64,000 nt of DNA, from positions 1 through 64,000 of the forward strand of contig NZ_RBIM01000010.1 in assembly GCF_003634045.1 (NCBI RefSeq), in the 5' to 3' direction. The notes beneath the pieces are model-generated. The model did not search any database and was not told where the DNA came from. It saw nothing but the letters and a program-made list of their open reading frames with translations. Positions 34,792 through 43,853 of this stretch are shown here, piece after piece (position 1 is the stretch's first letter; each line of letters opens with the position of its first letter). This DNA comes from Maricaulis maris. GTDB lineage: Bacteria > Pseudomonadota > Alphaproteobacteria > Caulobacterales > Maricaulaceae. A program made the translations under genes and the position numbers.

Positions 34792-35673
34792 ATGCTAGAC
34801 GACGACAGCCAACCCATCGACATAACGTCCGCTTTGGAGCTTCTGGACCGGCACAAGCAAGCTGGCGGCTCTCCCGCTCCGACGGTTGTAGACGGCCATC
34901 TCCCTCACTCCACCATTGATGTCCTACCGGCTGCCTTCCAACCCCGGACGCTGGGTGATGACACTGTTGACCCTTACCACGCCGAGGAACTCCGGAAGGT
35001 CTTGGAGAGACGCGGGGAGAAGGCCCTCGATCCCATCCTCGTGTACTGGTCCGGCCAATCATGGTTCGTCGTGGACGGGCACCACCGTTTGGCAGCCTAC
35101 AGAAGTTCGGAACAATGGCGCGACAGGAGCATTCCAGTCGAAACCTTCGAAGGCTCCGCGCTTCAAGCCGTATCGGAGGCCACGGAGCGGAACGTCAAGA
35201 CCACGCTGTCGCTCATGAAGACTGACAAGTCGACAGCCGGTTGGCGTCTGGTCTGCCTGACTGACCTTAAGGTCAGAGAGGTTATGGCCAAGGCCGACTT
35301 GAGCCAGTCTCAGGTCAAGAAGATGCGGAGCCGCCTGCGCGAGTTGCTCGCCAGATTTCCCGACAAGTTCACGAAGCAAAGCCTGTCGACGTACCCTTGG
35401 CAGCAGGTCCTTCAAGCATCCTTCGGCGGCCCTGAAGAAAGCGTCGAGATTGATGAAGACTGGGTGACCAAGCGGGCCCACGACTTCCACGCCCGATTGC
35501 GGAGGAACTTCAGCGACAAGCTGGAGAAGAACCCGGACGCCTTCGCCATGGCGATCCGGATGCTCCACAACGGGTTGCCGTCAATGCTGATGGAAAGCCC
35601 GGACTGGGAAGAGGACCGGAACAGCAAGCTGGATGCTTGGACAGACGAGCGGGACAACGGGTACGACTTCTAG
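34792..35673 (+). CDS. ParB N-terminal-like (ParB/Srx fold) protein
   Basis: A 293-residue protein with a ParB/sulfiredoxin-like domain: NTP-binding type motif PILVYWSGQSWFVVDGHHRLAAYR at about residues 80-105 (VDGHHR is the ParB G-x-R-R-like box). The C-terminal half is helical without a clear ParB HTH motif, although SQSQVKKMRSRLRELLARF resembles one. It may be an island-specific DNA-binding or modification-linked protein (ParB-like nuclease families also exist). Single-gene unit divergent from 33941-34636. Confidence 0.7.
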   Translation: MLDDDSQPIDITSALELLDRHKQAGGSPAPTVVDGHLPHSTIDVLPAAFQPRTLGDDTVDPYHAEELRKVLERRGEKALDPILVYWSGQSWFVVDGHHRLAAYRSSEQWRDRSIPVETFEGSALQAVSEATERNVKTTLSLMKTDKSTAGWRLVCLTDLKVREVMAKADLSQSQVKKMRSRLRELLARFPDKFTKQSLSTYPWQQVLQASFGGPEESVEIDEDWVTKRAHDFHARLRRNFSDKLEKNPDAFAMAIRMLHNGLPSMLMESPDWEEDRNSKLDAWTDERDNGYDF

Positions 35674-35710
35674 CCTCCGGAGGGTCATTCCTTAGAGGGC
35701 CATAATGGCC

Positions 35711-36112
35711 CTACCGACCACCGCCGGACCTGATTAAGCCGAGCACTTCTAGCAGCGCCGCGACACAAGATACCGTAGCGATGACCGCTGGCGCGGAGAG
35801 CTCCAGCACGAAACCGCGCAAGGCAAAGCATAACAGGAACGCGACTGTTGGCAGCGCCAAGAGTAGCCCCGCCGACGCCCTTGCCCATCGGGAAGTTTTC
35901 CCCCGTAGCCAGTTTTTTGCGCGGTTCTGCCCTCGATGACCAACGTAAAGGGCGGCTACACCGCTGATCAGCGCTGCCATTGGACCGCCTTCACCGCCGC
36001 CAACAAAGACAGCGGCCGACACCGCAGCCACAACGAAGACACCAGCGCCTACCACAATCAGATAGCCCTTCAGCCATCCACCTTCCGTATTAATGGACCT
36101 ACCCATCCGCAT
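35711..36112 (-). CDS. Small membrane protein at end of the R-M operon
   Basis: A 133-residue protein with about three or four hydrophobic segments (LIVVGAGVFVVAAVSAAVFV; SAGLLLALPTVAFLLCFAL; PAVIATVSCVAALLEVLGL). It overlaps the hsdR stop, ATG at 36112 versus stop 36099-36101, with GTGAGG upstream, so it is coupled to hsdR. No family recognised. A membrane partner in an R-M operon is unusual. Confidence 0.6.
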   Translation of the reverse strand: MRMGRSINTEGGWLKGYLIVVGAGVFVVAAVSAAVFVGGGEGGPMAALISGVAALYVGHRGQNRAKNWLRGKTSRWARASAGLLLALPTVAFLLCFALRGFVLELSAPAVIATVSCVAALLEVLGLIRSGGGR

Positions 36113-39100
36113 AAACCTCACGCCCGGCCCCGCCATACGCCTCGTACACGTGCGTGTAGGCCAGCTCGCACTTGGCGCTGTAGATCTCGTCCGTGAACGG
36201 GGCCTCGGGGAGCGCTTTCCCCAGCGTGCGGTTGATCAGGGACCGCACGGCGGACCGGGTCTGCTGGCGCTTCCACCAGTCGAGCACCAGCTTGTCCGAC
36301 TTCAGCTTGGCGAGGAGGTCCTTGGCCACGGCCTTGACCTGATCGCGTTCCTTGTCCGTCAGCACCGGCTCGGGCTGGGTAAGGATGTCGAAGATGGCCA
36401 GCTCTTCCTCGGTCAGCCCTTCCCGCATCGACCGGCTCTCTTCGTCGGTCAGCTCCTTGGCAAACTTCACGAGGTCTTCGAACCAGCTCTCGATGTTCTG
36501 GGAGCCGGAGTTGTACCGTTCGATCATGGCCTCCAGTTTCTTGACGAGATCGAGCCGGGACTTGTTGAGCTTGGCCATGGCCTGGACCTTGCGCTCCAGC
36601 AGCGCCCGAAGGCGCTCGGCTTCACTGCGCTTGCGGCCGCCCTCGAACGTCTCGCGCAGAGCGTCGAAGTCGACCTGAGACAGGTCTAGCAGCGGTTGCT
36701 CGCCCTGAGCCTTGAGGCGGTAATCCTCGGCCGAAATCGTCTCGTCGAGCAAGGCCTCGATCTGGCCCATCACGGCATCGACATCCGGTCGCGTTGCCTC
36801 CGCCCGCAGACGTTTGACCAGCGCCGACAGGAGCGATCCCATGGGCGCGAAAGGCGCGGCCCGCTCGTCGGGCAGGATCGCCTTGTAGACCCGGATGACA
36901 TCCAGTGCCGCCCGCATGAAGCCGCCACGGACATCCTCGGGAGAGACAACAGCATCATAGGCCGCGCCGAAGGCTTCCAGACGCTGGGGCGAACCCGGCG
37001 CCGAAGCGAGCACACCATCGAGGTCGGCACCGTGCTCACGGCAATACTCCCGTATCTCGTCGAGCAGGACGGCCAGATGGGCGAGCAGTTCTGCCTTGTC
37101 GACAATCGGGCTGTCGCAGCCACCGGTTGGCTGGCCATAGATCGCCAAGGCCTGCTGCAGGTTCCGGAACACGCCGACATAATCGACGATGAAACCCGCC
37201 TGCTTGTCGTTCAGCGTCCGGTTCGCCCGCGCGATGGTCTGCATCAGGGTGTGGTTGCGCATCGGCTTGTCGAGATAGACCGTCGAGATCGAGGGCGCAT
37301 CAAAGCCGGTGATCCACATCGCGCAGACGAAGACGAGGCGCAACGGATCGCCCGGGTCCTTGAACTTCTCGTCCAGCTTCTCGTCTCGCATCCGCAGCCG
37401 GTGCGGCACGATGTCGAGCCCCTTCTTGGCCAGTTCGGCGGCCTCGTTCTGGGCCGAGGAGACGACCACGGCCATGTCGGTGCCTTCCAGCACCTCAAGC
37501 TCGCCCTCGAGAGCCTCGACCTCTTCGGGGAGCCCGCCTGCACGGGCCGCAGCAAGACGCTCGGAGACAGCAGCGGACCGCTCCGTCCAAGCCGCCTGCA
37601 CATAGTCGTACATCCGCACGGCGGTGGCCTTGTCGATGCAGACCATCATCGCCTTGTCGCGCTTGGAGCGGCCGAGGAAGTGTTCGACGAGATCGGCGGC
37701 AATCGTTCTGAGCCGGTCCGGCCGGGTGATCAGGTGGTAGTCCCGACCCAGCTTGCGTTCGAGCTCCTTCTCCTGATCCTCATCCAGCTCGGCCGCCTCA
37801 AGGATACCCTGCACCTCGTCATTGAAAGCCGACTGGTCGAGTTGAAGCTCGGGGATGCGGTTCTCATAGTAGAGCGGAACCGTCGCGCCGTCCTCGATGG
37901 ACTGGGTGAAGTTGTAGATCGAGACGTAGTCGCCAAAGACGCCCTTGGTCAGCTCCTCGCCCGCCATCAGCGGCGTGCCGGTGAAGCCGAGGAAGGCGGC
38001 ATTGGGCAGCGCGCGGCGCATGTTCAGCGCCAGCGTGTCGTACTGGCTGCGATGGGCCTCGTCGGTGATGACGATGATGTCGTCGCGCTCGGAGAGCACC
38101 GGGTGGAGCTCGCCGGCCTTGGTCTGGAATTTGTGGATCAGGGTGAAGACGAAGCGATGATCCTCCCGCAGGAGCTGGCGCAGCTCGGCCACGCTGCCCG
38201 CATGCGCTTCGCTCTCGGTGACGAGACCACAGGCCGCGAAGGTCTTGTAAATCTGCTCGTCCAGCTCGGTCCGGTCGGTGACGATCACGAAGGTCCAGCT
38301 GCCCGGCATCTTGCGCAGCACCTTGCCCGCGAAGAAGGCCATGGAGAGCGACTTGCCCGAGCCTTGAGTATGCCAGAAGACGCCCAGCTGCCGATTGGCT
38401 TCGTCCAGCCCGGCCACGGCCTCGACCGCGTTGTTGACGCCGAGATACTGGTGGTTCTTGGCCACTTTCTTGACCAGACCGCCCCGGTCGGTCTCGAAGA
38501 CGGTGAAGTTCTCGATCAGGTCCAGCAGGCGCTCCGGCGTCGCCACGCCCCGGATCAATCGCTCAAGACTGACCTTGGGTGCCTCCTCCTCACTGTCCAC
38601 CTTCTTCCATTCGTAGAAGTGGGACCATGAGGCAAAGGCCGAGCCCAGCTTGGCATGGGTGCCATTGGTCAGGACCGCGATGGCGTTCGGCGTGAGCAGC
38701 TGGGGGATGTCGGTGCGATAGGCCGTCAGATTGTCGTCGAAGGCCTTCTTCAGGCTCTCGTGCGGGGCCTTCAGCTCCATGAACAAGAGGGGCAGCCCGT
38801 TGACGAAGCCGATCACGTCAGCGCGCCGGTTGTAGAGTTCGCCCTTCACCCAGAACTCGGTCGCGGCGAAGAAGTGGTTCGCCCGGGGTTCCGACCAGTC
38901 AATGACCCGCACCGTGCGGGTCTCAAAGCCGCCGCCCGTCGCCGGGACCTCCACCTTCACCCCGTTCTTCAAGAGCGCATGGAAGGCCTGCGCCGCATCC
39001 ACGGGCGGCATGGCGCGCCGGTCTTCGGTGAGGGCCTCGATGGCCTTCTCGATGCCGGTCTCGGGCAGATCGGGGTTGAGCTGGATCAAGGCAGGCCGCA

Positions 39101-39314
39101 AGCGGTCCACCAGCACCACATCCCGCATCGAGCGGCGGCCTTGCGAGGACGTCTCGCCCGCCCATTCATGCATCAGATCGTCCTGATCCTCCCAGCCCGC
39201 AGCGGCGAGCAGGTCCATGGTCGCTTTCTTGACGAGATCATCCTCCGCGAACCCGCCATGGCCGAGCCTGGCTGAGGCTTCCGGATAGTGGATGTCATCG
39301 TCGCCCGGGGTCAT
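36099..39314 (-). CDS. hsdR: Type I restriction endonuclease subunit R
   Basis: The 1071-residue motor/nuclease subunit of a type I restriction system. An N-terminal PD-(D/E)xK-like nuclease core is seen (RADVIGFVNGLPLLFMELKA, near residue 175). Superfamily 2 helicase motifs follow: HTQGSGKSLSM (Walker A, about 315), ITDEAHRSQYD (about 415), LGFTGTPL (about 437), and WITGFDAPSISTVYLDKPM / ARANRTL (motifs V-VI, about 665). The C-terminal helical part binds the methylase. It overlaps the DUF4268 gene upstream by 4 bp, so the order is hsdM-hsdS-DUF4268-hsdR. Together these should form a full restriction complex cutting unmodified DNA. Confidence 0.95.
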   Translation of the reverse strand: MTPGDDDIHYPEASARLGHGGFAEDDLVKKATMDLLAAAGWEDQDDLMHEWAGETSSQGRRSMRDVVLVDRLRPALIQLNPDLPETGIEKAIEALTEDRRAMPPVDAAQAFHALLKNGVKVEVPATGGGFETRTVRVIDWSEPRANHFFAATEFWVKGELYNRRADVIGFVNGLPLLFMELKAPHESLKKAFDDNLTAYRTDIPQLLTPNAIAVLTNGTHAKLGSAFASWSHFYEWKKVDSEEEAPKVSLERLIRGVATPERLLDLIENFTVFETDRGGLVKKVAKNHQYLGVNNAVEAVAGLDEANRQLGVFWHTQGSGKSLSMAFFAGKVLRKMPGSWTFVIVTDRTELDEQIYKTFAACGLVTESEAHAGSVAELRQLLREDHRFVFTLIHKFQTKAGELHPVLSERDDIIVITDEAHRSQYDTLALNMRRALPNAAFLGFTGTPLMAGEELTKGVFGDYVSIYNFTQSIEDGATVPLYYENRIPELQLDQSAFNDEVQGILEAAELDEDQEKELERKLGRDYHLITRPDRLRTIAADLVEHFLGRSKRDKAMMVCIDKATAVRMYDYVQAAWTERSAAVSERLAAARAGGLPEEVEALEGELEVLEGTDMAVVVSSAQNEAAELAKKGLDIVPHRLRMRDEKLDEKFKDPGDPLRLVFVCAMWITGFDAPSISTVYLDKPMRNHTLMQTIARANRTLNDKQAGFIVDYVGVFRNLQQALAIYGQPTGGCDSPIVDKAELLAHLAVLLDEIREYCREHGADLDGVLASAPGSPQRLEAFGAAYDAVVSPEDVRGGFMRAALDVIRVYKAILPDERAAPFAPMGSLLSALVKRLRAEATRPDVDAVMGQIEALLDETISAEDYRLKAQGEQPLLDLSQVDFDALRETFEGGRKRSEAERLRALLERKVQAMAKLNKSRLDLVKKLEAMIERYNSGSQNIESWFEDLVKFAKELTDEESRSMREGLTEEELAIFDILTQPEPVLTDKERDQVKAVAKDLLAKLKSDKLVLDWWKRQQTRSAVRSLINRTLGKALPEAPFTDEIYSAKCELAYTHVYEAYGGAGREVYADG

Positions 39315-40306
39315 GCGTCGTCGCTCGTGTCATCCGGCAGGCCAGCGCCCAGATCAATGTCGGCGACCGCCGCCCGGAAGGTCCGGTCGAATGCCTCCAG
39401 ATGCTGGCGGTACCATTTTGCCAAGTCAGGCCATGCCGACTGGTCGGTGATGTCCACTTCCCGGTCAATGCGAACACGCCAAGCCGCGCGCTCTTCCATG
39501 CGATCCCAGCGCAAGGGCTGGCCAAAGGCATCCTCGAAAGCGGCCTTGCCTTCGAGCAATTGGTCGAACCCCGTCTTGGACGGGTCACGGTGGCAATAGA
39601 GCTCCACGGCGGCCGACCGGTCGCGAACGCTGGCGATTGCCGTCAGCTGGAAACCTGCCCGACCAATGGGGTAGGACATCCATGTCTGCGGTAAGGGTTG
39701 ACGACGGCGAAAGCCGGTCCAATGCTCCATCAACTGGTCGTTGAGGACACCCCACAGCGCCTTGTAGGTCTCCTGCGTGTCCGTCAGAGCCGTGCTGGAT
39801 ATCTGCTTGCTGCGGGCCGACACATGGCGGGTCCATTCGTTCGGCTGGGCGACGACATGATAGTGCGGCGCGGCCGGGCCTCCGCTGATCCGGAACAGCT
39901 CCAGCTCGACCGCGAAGAAGGCAAAGTCCGACGGCGTATGCGCGTTGAGCCAGTCAATCGCGGCGCGGTGCTCCTCGCGCACCTTGGTGGAAATCCACAC
40001 GACACGGGCAGGCTCATCCAGTCCGGCAAGATAGGTGAGGATCTGCCCCAGATGGGTATGGTCGGTCTGGGCCAGTTGGTTCTCGATCAGGATCAGCCCT
40101 TCGCGATCCCGCGCGATGATGTCGGCCGAGAAGTCACCGACAGCCGCCTCGGTCGCTTCCACCCCGGCCTCGAAGAAATGCAGGGCATCGGCCAGCGCCT
40201 GAAAGTTCTCGTCCTCGGCCAGCCATCGGGTGAAATCGAGCGCTTCATGCGGCCACGCCTTGCGCACGTCCACGCGCTCGATCTGGCTCAAGGGGAGATC
40301 AGGCAT
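39311..40306 (-). CDS. DUF4268 protein with endonuclease-like N-terminus
   Basis: A 331-residue protein with an N-terminal domain of PD-(D/E)xK type: DIIARDREGLILIENQLAQTDHTHLGQILTYLAG around residue 60-93 (Asp and Glu of the D ... E-x-Q/K core). The C-terminal DUF4268 region is about residues 190-320. It sits between hsdS and hsdR, overlapping both (8 bp with hsdS, 4 bp with hsdR). The position suggests it works with the R-M system, perhaps as an extra nuclease or modulator; that is inference. DUF4268 has no defined function. The ATG at 40306 follows CAAGGGGAGAT. Confidence 0.82.
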   Translation of the reverse strand: MPDLPLSQIERVDVRKAWPHEALDFTRWLAEDENFQALADALHFFEAGVEATEAAVGDFSADIIARDREGLILIENQLAQTDHTHLGQILTYLAGLDEPARVVWISTKVREEHRAAIDWLNAHTPSDFAFFAVELELFRISGGPAAPHYHVVAQPNEWTRHVSARSKQISSTALTDTQETYKALWGVLNDQLMEHWTGFRRRQPLPQTWMSYPIGRAGFQLTAIASVRDRSAAVELYCHRDPSKTGFDQLLEGKAAFEDAFGQPLRWDRMEERAAWRVRIDREVDITDQSAWPDLAKWYRQHLEAFDRTFRAAVADIDLGAGLPDDTSDDA

Positions 40307-41474
40307 GGGCGAGGTCCTTCTGCGGGAGATCGATCTCGGAGACGTCCAGCTTGCCGGAGACAAGGCGCGGCAGGAGGAGGTCACGCTGGGCGCGGAGGTT
40401 GGTGTTTTGGAGGTTGAGGGTCTGAGCAAGCTCGTACAACGGCGCTACCGCCGCAGAATAGGCCCCCATGATCGCGTCAGGCGCGACTACTGCATCACGT
40501 GTCAGCGCGTACTCTCGATTTAGGCCGGGAACAGCCGCGTCGTTGCTCTCGAAAGAGTAAGTCCGAAGAAGTTGATGCACATACAGAAGCGGCTTTTCTG
40601 TCTCAACGAAGTACGCCGTATCAATCGGGTAGAAGTCTGTCGTCGACAGGAACACTGATCCGACGTTCCCTTTCCTGCCAACAACCAACCCTGGACCTGT
40701 CACTAGCGCAGTATCATGCGATCCGACAACGCCGCTTGAGCCATAAACGGGAACAGGACCGCCATTTCTGTCGGTCGCCTTGAGCGCCTTGCCGTACCTC
40801 AGCGAAAGGACGTCCCCAAGCTTGCCATGCGACCACCCATAAGGCCGCGTCCCATCCCCACCCGGGAAGCGGTAGCGCACGAACCACTCCTCATAGGTCC
40901 GCCGGGTCATCTCTTCGAGGATCGCGATCCGGCGCGTGTTGACCTCGATGAGATCGTCATAGGCCGACAGGATCGCCGCGATGCGCTTCTGGATGGGGAG
41001 TGGGGGGAGGTCGATTTCGAAGCTGGGGAAGTTCGTCAGCGGAATGCGATCTACCGTCGAGCCACTGAGAATGTTCGCGCCAATAGTTGCCCGCCAACGG
41101 GGACCAAAGAAGGCGTAGTAGAGGTATTTGCCATGGGCCTTAGTTTCATCAGGGCGTATCAGTGCCATCCGGCGGCCAAGGCAACCACGGAAGCCCTCTG
41201 GGATTACCGCATAACGATTTAGGGTCGCCTCGTATGTGAACACGATGTCACCCGCCCTCGGTAGCACGCGCTTTGTCCATCTAGGAAACTCATCTTCACT
41301 GATGTGGCGCACATTGTTGAGATCAAGAAAGCCATCTTCGGACACATTCTTGATGCCAAGGAAAATTGGGCCAGCATCGCACGGCTTAGGGGTCGCGTGC
41401 GGGCCGTCGTAGAGGCCAGCTATCACCTCACCAATGGGCGTTGGCGTCCAGTTCGCGACCGTCACTTCTGACAC
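40299..41474 (-). CDS. hsdS: Type I restriction specificity subunit S
   Basis: The 391-residue specificity subunit. It has two target-recognition segments separated by central conserved helices; the repeat pair is LPPLPIQKRIAAILSAYDDLIEVNTRRIAILEEMTRRTYEEWF (mid-protein, about 160-200) and LAQTLNLQNTNLRAQRDLLLPRLVSGKLDVSEI at the end. These coiled helices set the bipartite target spacing. It overlaps hsdM by 13 bp and the DUF4268 gene by 8 bp. The DNA target cannot be read from sequence. Confidence 0.93.
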   Translation of the reverse strand: MSEVTVANWTPTPIGEVIAGLYDGPHATPKPCDAGPIFLGIKNVSEDGFLDLNNVRHISEDEFPRWTKRVLPRAGDIVFTYEATLNRYAVIPEGFRGCLGRRMALIRPDETKAHGKYLYYAFFGPRWRATIGANILSGSTVDRIPLTNFPSFEIDLPPLPIQKRIAAILSAYDDLIEVNTRRIAILEEMTRRTYEEWFVRYRFPGGDGTRPYGWSHGKLGDVLSLRYGKALKATDRNGGPVPVYGSSGVVGSHDTALVTGPGLVVGRKGNVGSVFLSTTDFYPIDTAYFVETEKPLLYVHQLLRTYSFESNDAAVPGLNREYALTRDAVVAPDAIMGAYSAAVAPLYELAQTLNLQNTNLRAQRDLLLPRLVSGKLDVSEIDLPQKDLAHA

Positions 41475-43018
41475 CCGACTGTCTCTAGGTTGTTTTCGAT
41501 CTCGGCCGCTAGAGCCACCGCAGAAACATTAAGCTCACCGAACTCGGTGAAGAGCTCGGCCATCCGAACCGCGAACTCAACCTCGTCATCCTCACCCTCG
41601 GCCGCGCCGACATAGCGCCCCGGGTTGAGTGACCAGCCCTGCGCCTCGATCTCGGCCCAGCTGGCGGCCTTGCACAGGCCCGGCACGTCGGCATAGCCCT
41701 CCAACAGCCCCTGCTCGGCCAGCATCGCATCGCTCTTGCGGAACAGCATCAGGTCTTCGCCGCGCCATTGGCGAACAATGTTGGAGAGGAATTCAACCTG
41801 CTGCGGCGTGAACTCGCGGTGCGCCCGGTCGATCTGGCGGAAGGTGTGGCGGGCATCGATGAAGAGGACCTGATCGGCCCGGGGGCCTTTCGACTTGGCC
41901 CGGTCGAAGAACCACAGCGTACAGGGCAGCGTCACCGTCAGGAACATGTTCGGCCCGACCGAGACGATGACATCGACATCGCCGCTCTCGATCAGCTTCT
42001 TCCTGATCTCCATCTCGCTGCCCCGGGCGTCGCCTGCCGAGTTGGCCATGACGAAGCCCGCCCGGCCGGTCTCGTTAAGGGCCGAGTGGAAGAGGCTGAT
42101 CCAGATATAGTTGGCATTATTGGTCGAGGGCAGGCCGAAGGGGAAGCGGGCATCCTTCTCCAGCCGGGCCAGATCAACCTCCTTCACGTTGAAGGGCGGG
42201 TTGGCCATGACAAAGTCAAAGCCCCCGGCCTCGGCCACACGCGGGAAGAGTTCCTGGTGCCGGTCATAGAAGCTGTTCGCGACCCGCACATCACCGGAAA
42301 GGCCGTGGACGGCAAGGTTCATCTTGTTGAAGTTGACCGTGACCGGGTCTTTCTCGACCCCGAACACGCTGATCTCGCTGGACGCCGCCTTGCCCGCCCG
42401 CTCGACGAACTGGGCCGAGTGCACGAACATGCCGCCGGACCCGCAGGCCGGGTCGAAGATGCGGCCATGGAAGGGCTCGACGATCTCCACGATCAGGTCG
42501 ACAAGGCTCTCCGGCGTGTAGAACACCCCGCCCTTCTGCCCTTCCGCCATGGCCAGCTTGCCAAGGAAGAACTCGTAGACCTGCCCGAAGGCATCGCCGG
42601 AGAGCTGGACCGGCGCGAGGATGCGCAGCAGCTCGACCAGCGTCTGGTTGGGTATCTCGGTGAAGGAGCGCGGCAAGGCCCCCGCAAGGTCCTCATTCTC
42701 GGCCTCGATGGCCTTCATCGCATCGTTCAGCGCCTGCCCCAGATCGGCCCCTTCCGGCAGCGCCACCAGATGGCCATAACGGGCCTCGGGCGGCAGGAAG
42801 ATCACCCCCTGCGCCTGATAGTCCACCTTGGTCGCCGCCCCGCGCCCGCTCCCCACAGGCCCCAGCTCGGCCTCGGCCGCCGTGTAGATCGTGTCGGCAT
42901 ACCGCAAGAAGATCAGCCCGAGCACAGGCGAAGAAAACTGCGACGGCCGCAACCCCGTATTCGCCCAAAGCTGATTGGCGGCCGCCCAGAGACGGCTGGC
43001 TACTTCACTGTCGACCAT
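41462..43018 (-). CDS. hsdM: Type I restriction-modification DNA methyltransferase subunit M
   Basis: A 518-residue N6-adenine methyltransferase. The helical N-terminal domain (LWAAANQLWANTGLRPSQFSSPVLGLIFLRYAD) is followed by the SAM-binding motif FDPACGSGGMF (about residue 188) and the catalytic NPPF in FVMANPPFNVKEV (about 269). It heads the operon hsdM-hsdS-DUF4268-hsdR-membrane protein, and is divergent from the DUF2971 gene with 88 bp between the starts. It protects host DNA and, with HsdS and HsdR, forms the restriction complex. Confidence 0.95.
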   Translation of the reverse strand: MVDSEVASRLWAAANQLWANTGLRPSQFSSPVLGLIFLRYADTIYTAAEAELGPVGSGRGAATKVDYQAQGVIFLPPEARYGHLVALPEGADLGQALNDAMKAIEAENEDLAGALPRSFTEIPNQTLVELLRILAPVQLSGDAFGQVYEFFLGKLAMAEGQKGGVFYTPESLVDLIVEIVEPFHGRIFDPACGSGGMFVHSAQFVERAGKAASSEISVFGVEKDPVTVNFNKMNLAVHGLSGDVRVANSFYDRHQELFPRVAEAGGFDFVMANPPFNVKEVDLARLEKDARFPFGLPSTNNANYIWISLFHSALNETGRAGFVMANSAGDARGSEMEIRKKLIESGDVDVIVSVGPNMFLTVTLPCTLWFFDRAKSKGPRADQVLFIDARHTFRQIDRAHREFTPQQVEFLSNIVRQWRGEDLMLFRKSDAMLAEQGLLEGYADVPGLCKAASWAEIEAQGWSLNPGRYVGAAEGEDDEVEFAVRMAELFTEFGELNVSAVALAAEIENNLETVGCQK

Positions 43019-43106
43019 GTGGTTGATCTTTCCCCTCTATATGTCTCTGATTACGTTAACGTGTGAGCATCGCCCACGACAAGCGCGGGAAGCGGAGGAG
43101 AAGAAG

Positions 43107-43853
43107 TTGACGGGGACCATTCTGACACCGGGGCTGAAGCCCGGAACGCGGCTGTACCGAACTCTACCACTTTCGCGCCTGTACGAGCTATTCGACAATC
43201 GAGAGAACGTTCTGGTCAGACCCAAACTCTGGGATGACCCGTTTGAGAACTTGGCGCTTACGTCCCCTGTCGAAATTGACGGGAAGATCGGTGAATTTGG
43301 TTTTCACCAAGACTACTATGGTCAGTGCTGGACAACGCAGAGCATTTCGGATGCGATTTGGAGGATATATTCGTCTGATAAGAAAGGCGTCCGGATACGG
43401 TCGACAGTCGGCAAGGTGCTTGGGGGGCTTTCGAAAGGGAAGGACCCAAATCTGGCTCGAATTCAGTGCTTCATTGGCAAGGTGCGCTACCTAACCGAAA
43501 AGCAGTTGGTGCAGTTCGCGGCCACCCACTTCGCCGGTGGGCTGGCTTTGGAGACAGACGGCAAGCTGATAGCGGACACCCTGCTCGTGAAACGCAAAGC
43601 GTTCAAGCATGAGGGCGAAGTCAGGCTTATATACGCGGCAACCTATGGAACTGAAAAGAATGCCGATCTGTTGCGATATGATATCGATCCCGATGCGATG
43701 ATCGATCAAGTCATGCTGCACCCTCAGCTTGAGGATGCAGCGGCCGCAGAAATGAAGGAAGAGATACAGAGCCGAACAGAATTCAGGGGACCTATCCTTC
43801 ACTCGCAGCTCTACAGTCGGCCGAAGGGCTTCAAGTTCATTATCGGCCCCTGA
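43107..43853 (+). CDS. DUF2971 family protein
   Basis: A 248-residue protein matching DUF2971, often found beside defence genes. Markers are LYRTLPLSRLYELFDNRENVLVRPKLWDDPFE near the N-terminus, QCWTTQSISDAIWRIYS (about residue 75), and KRKAFKHEGEVRLIY (about 150-165). Function is unknown. The start is taken as TTG at 43107 because GGAGGAGAAGAAG precedes it; an ATG at 43041 in frame would add 22 residues without a ribosome site. It is convergent with the integrase, overlapping it by 14 bp. Confidence 0.78.
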   Translation: MTGTILTPGLKPGTRLYRTLPLSRLYELFDNRENVLVRPKLWDDPFENLALTSPVEIDGKIGEFGFHQDYYGQCWTTQSISDAIWRIYSSDKKGVRIRSTVGKVLGGLSKGKDPNLARIQCFIGKVRYLTEKQLVQFAATHFAGGLALETDGKLIADTLLVKRKAFKHEGEVRLIYAATYGTEKNADLLRYDIDPDAMIDQVMLHPQLEDAAAAEMKEEIQSRTEFRGPILHSQLYSRPKGFKFIIGP

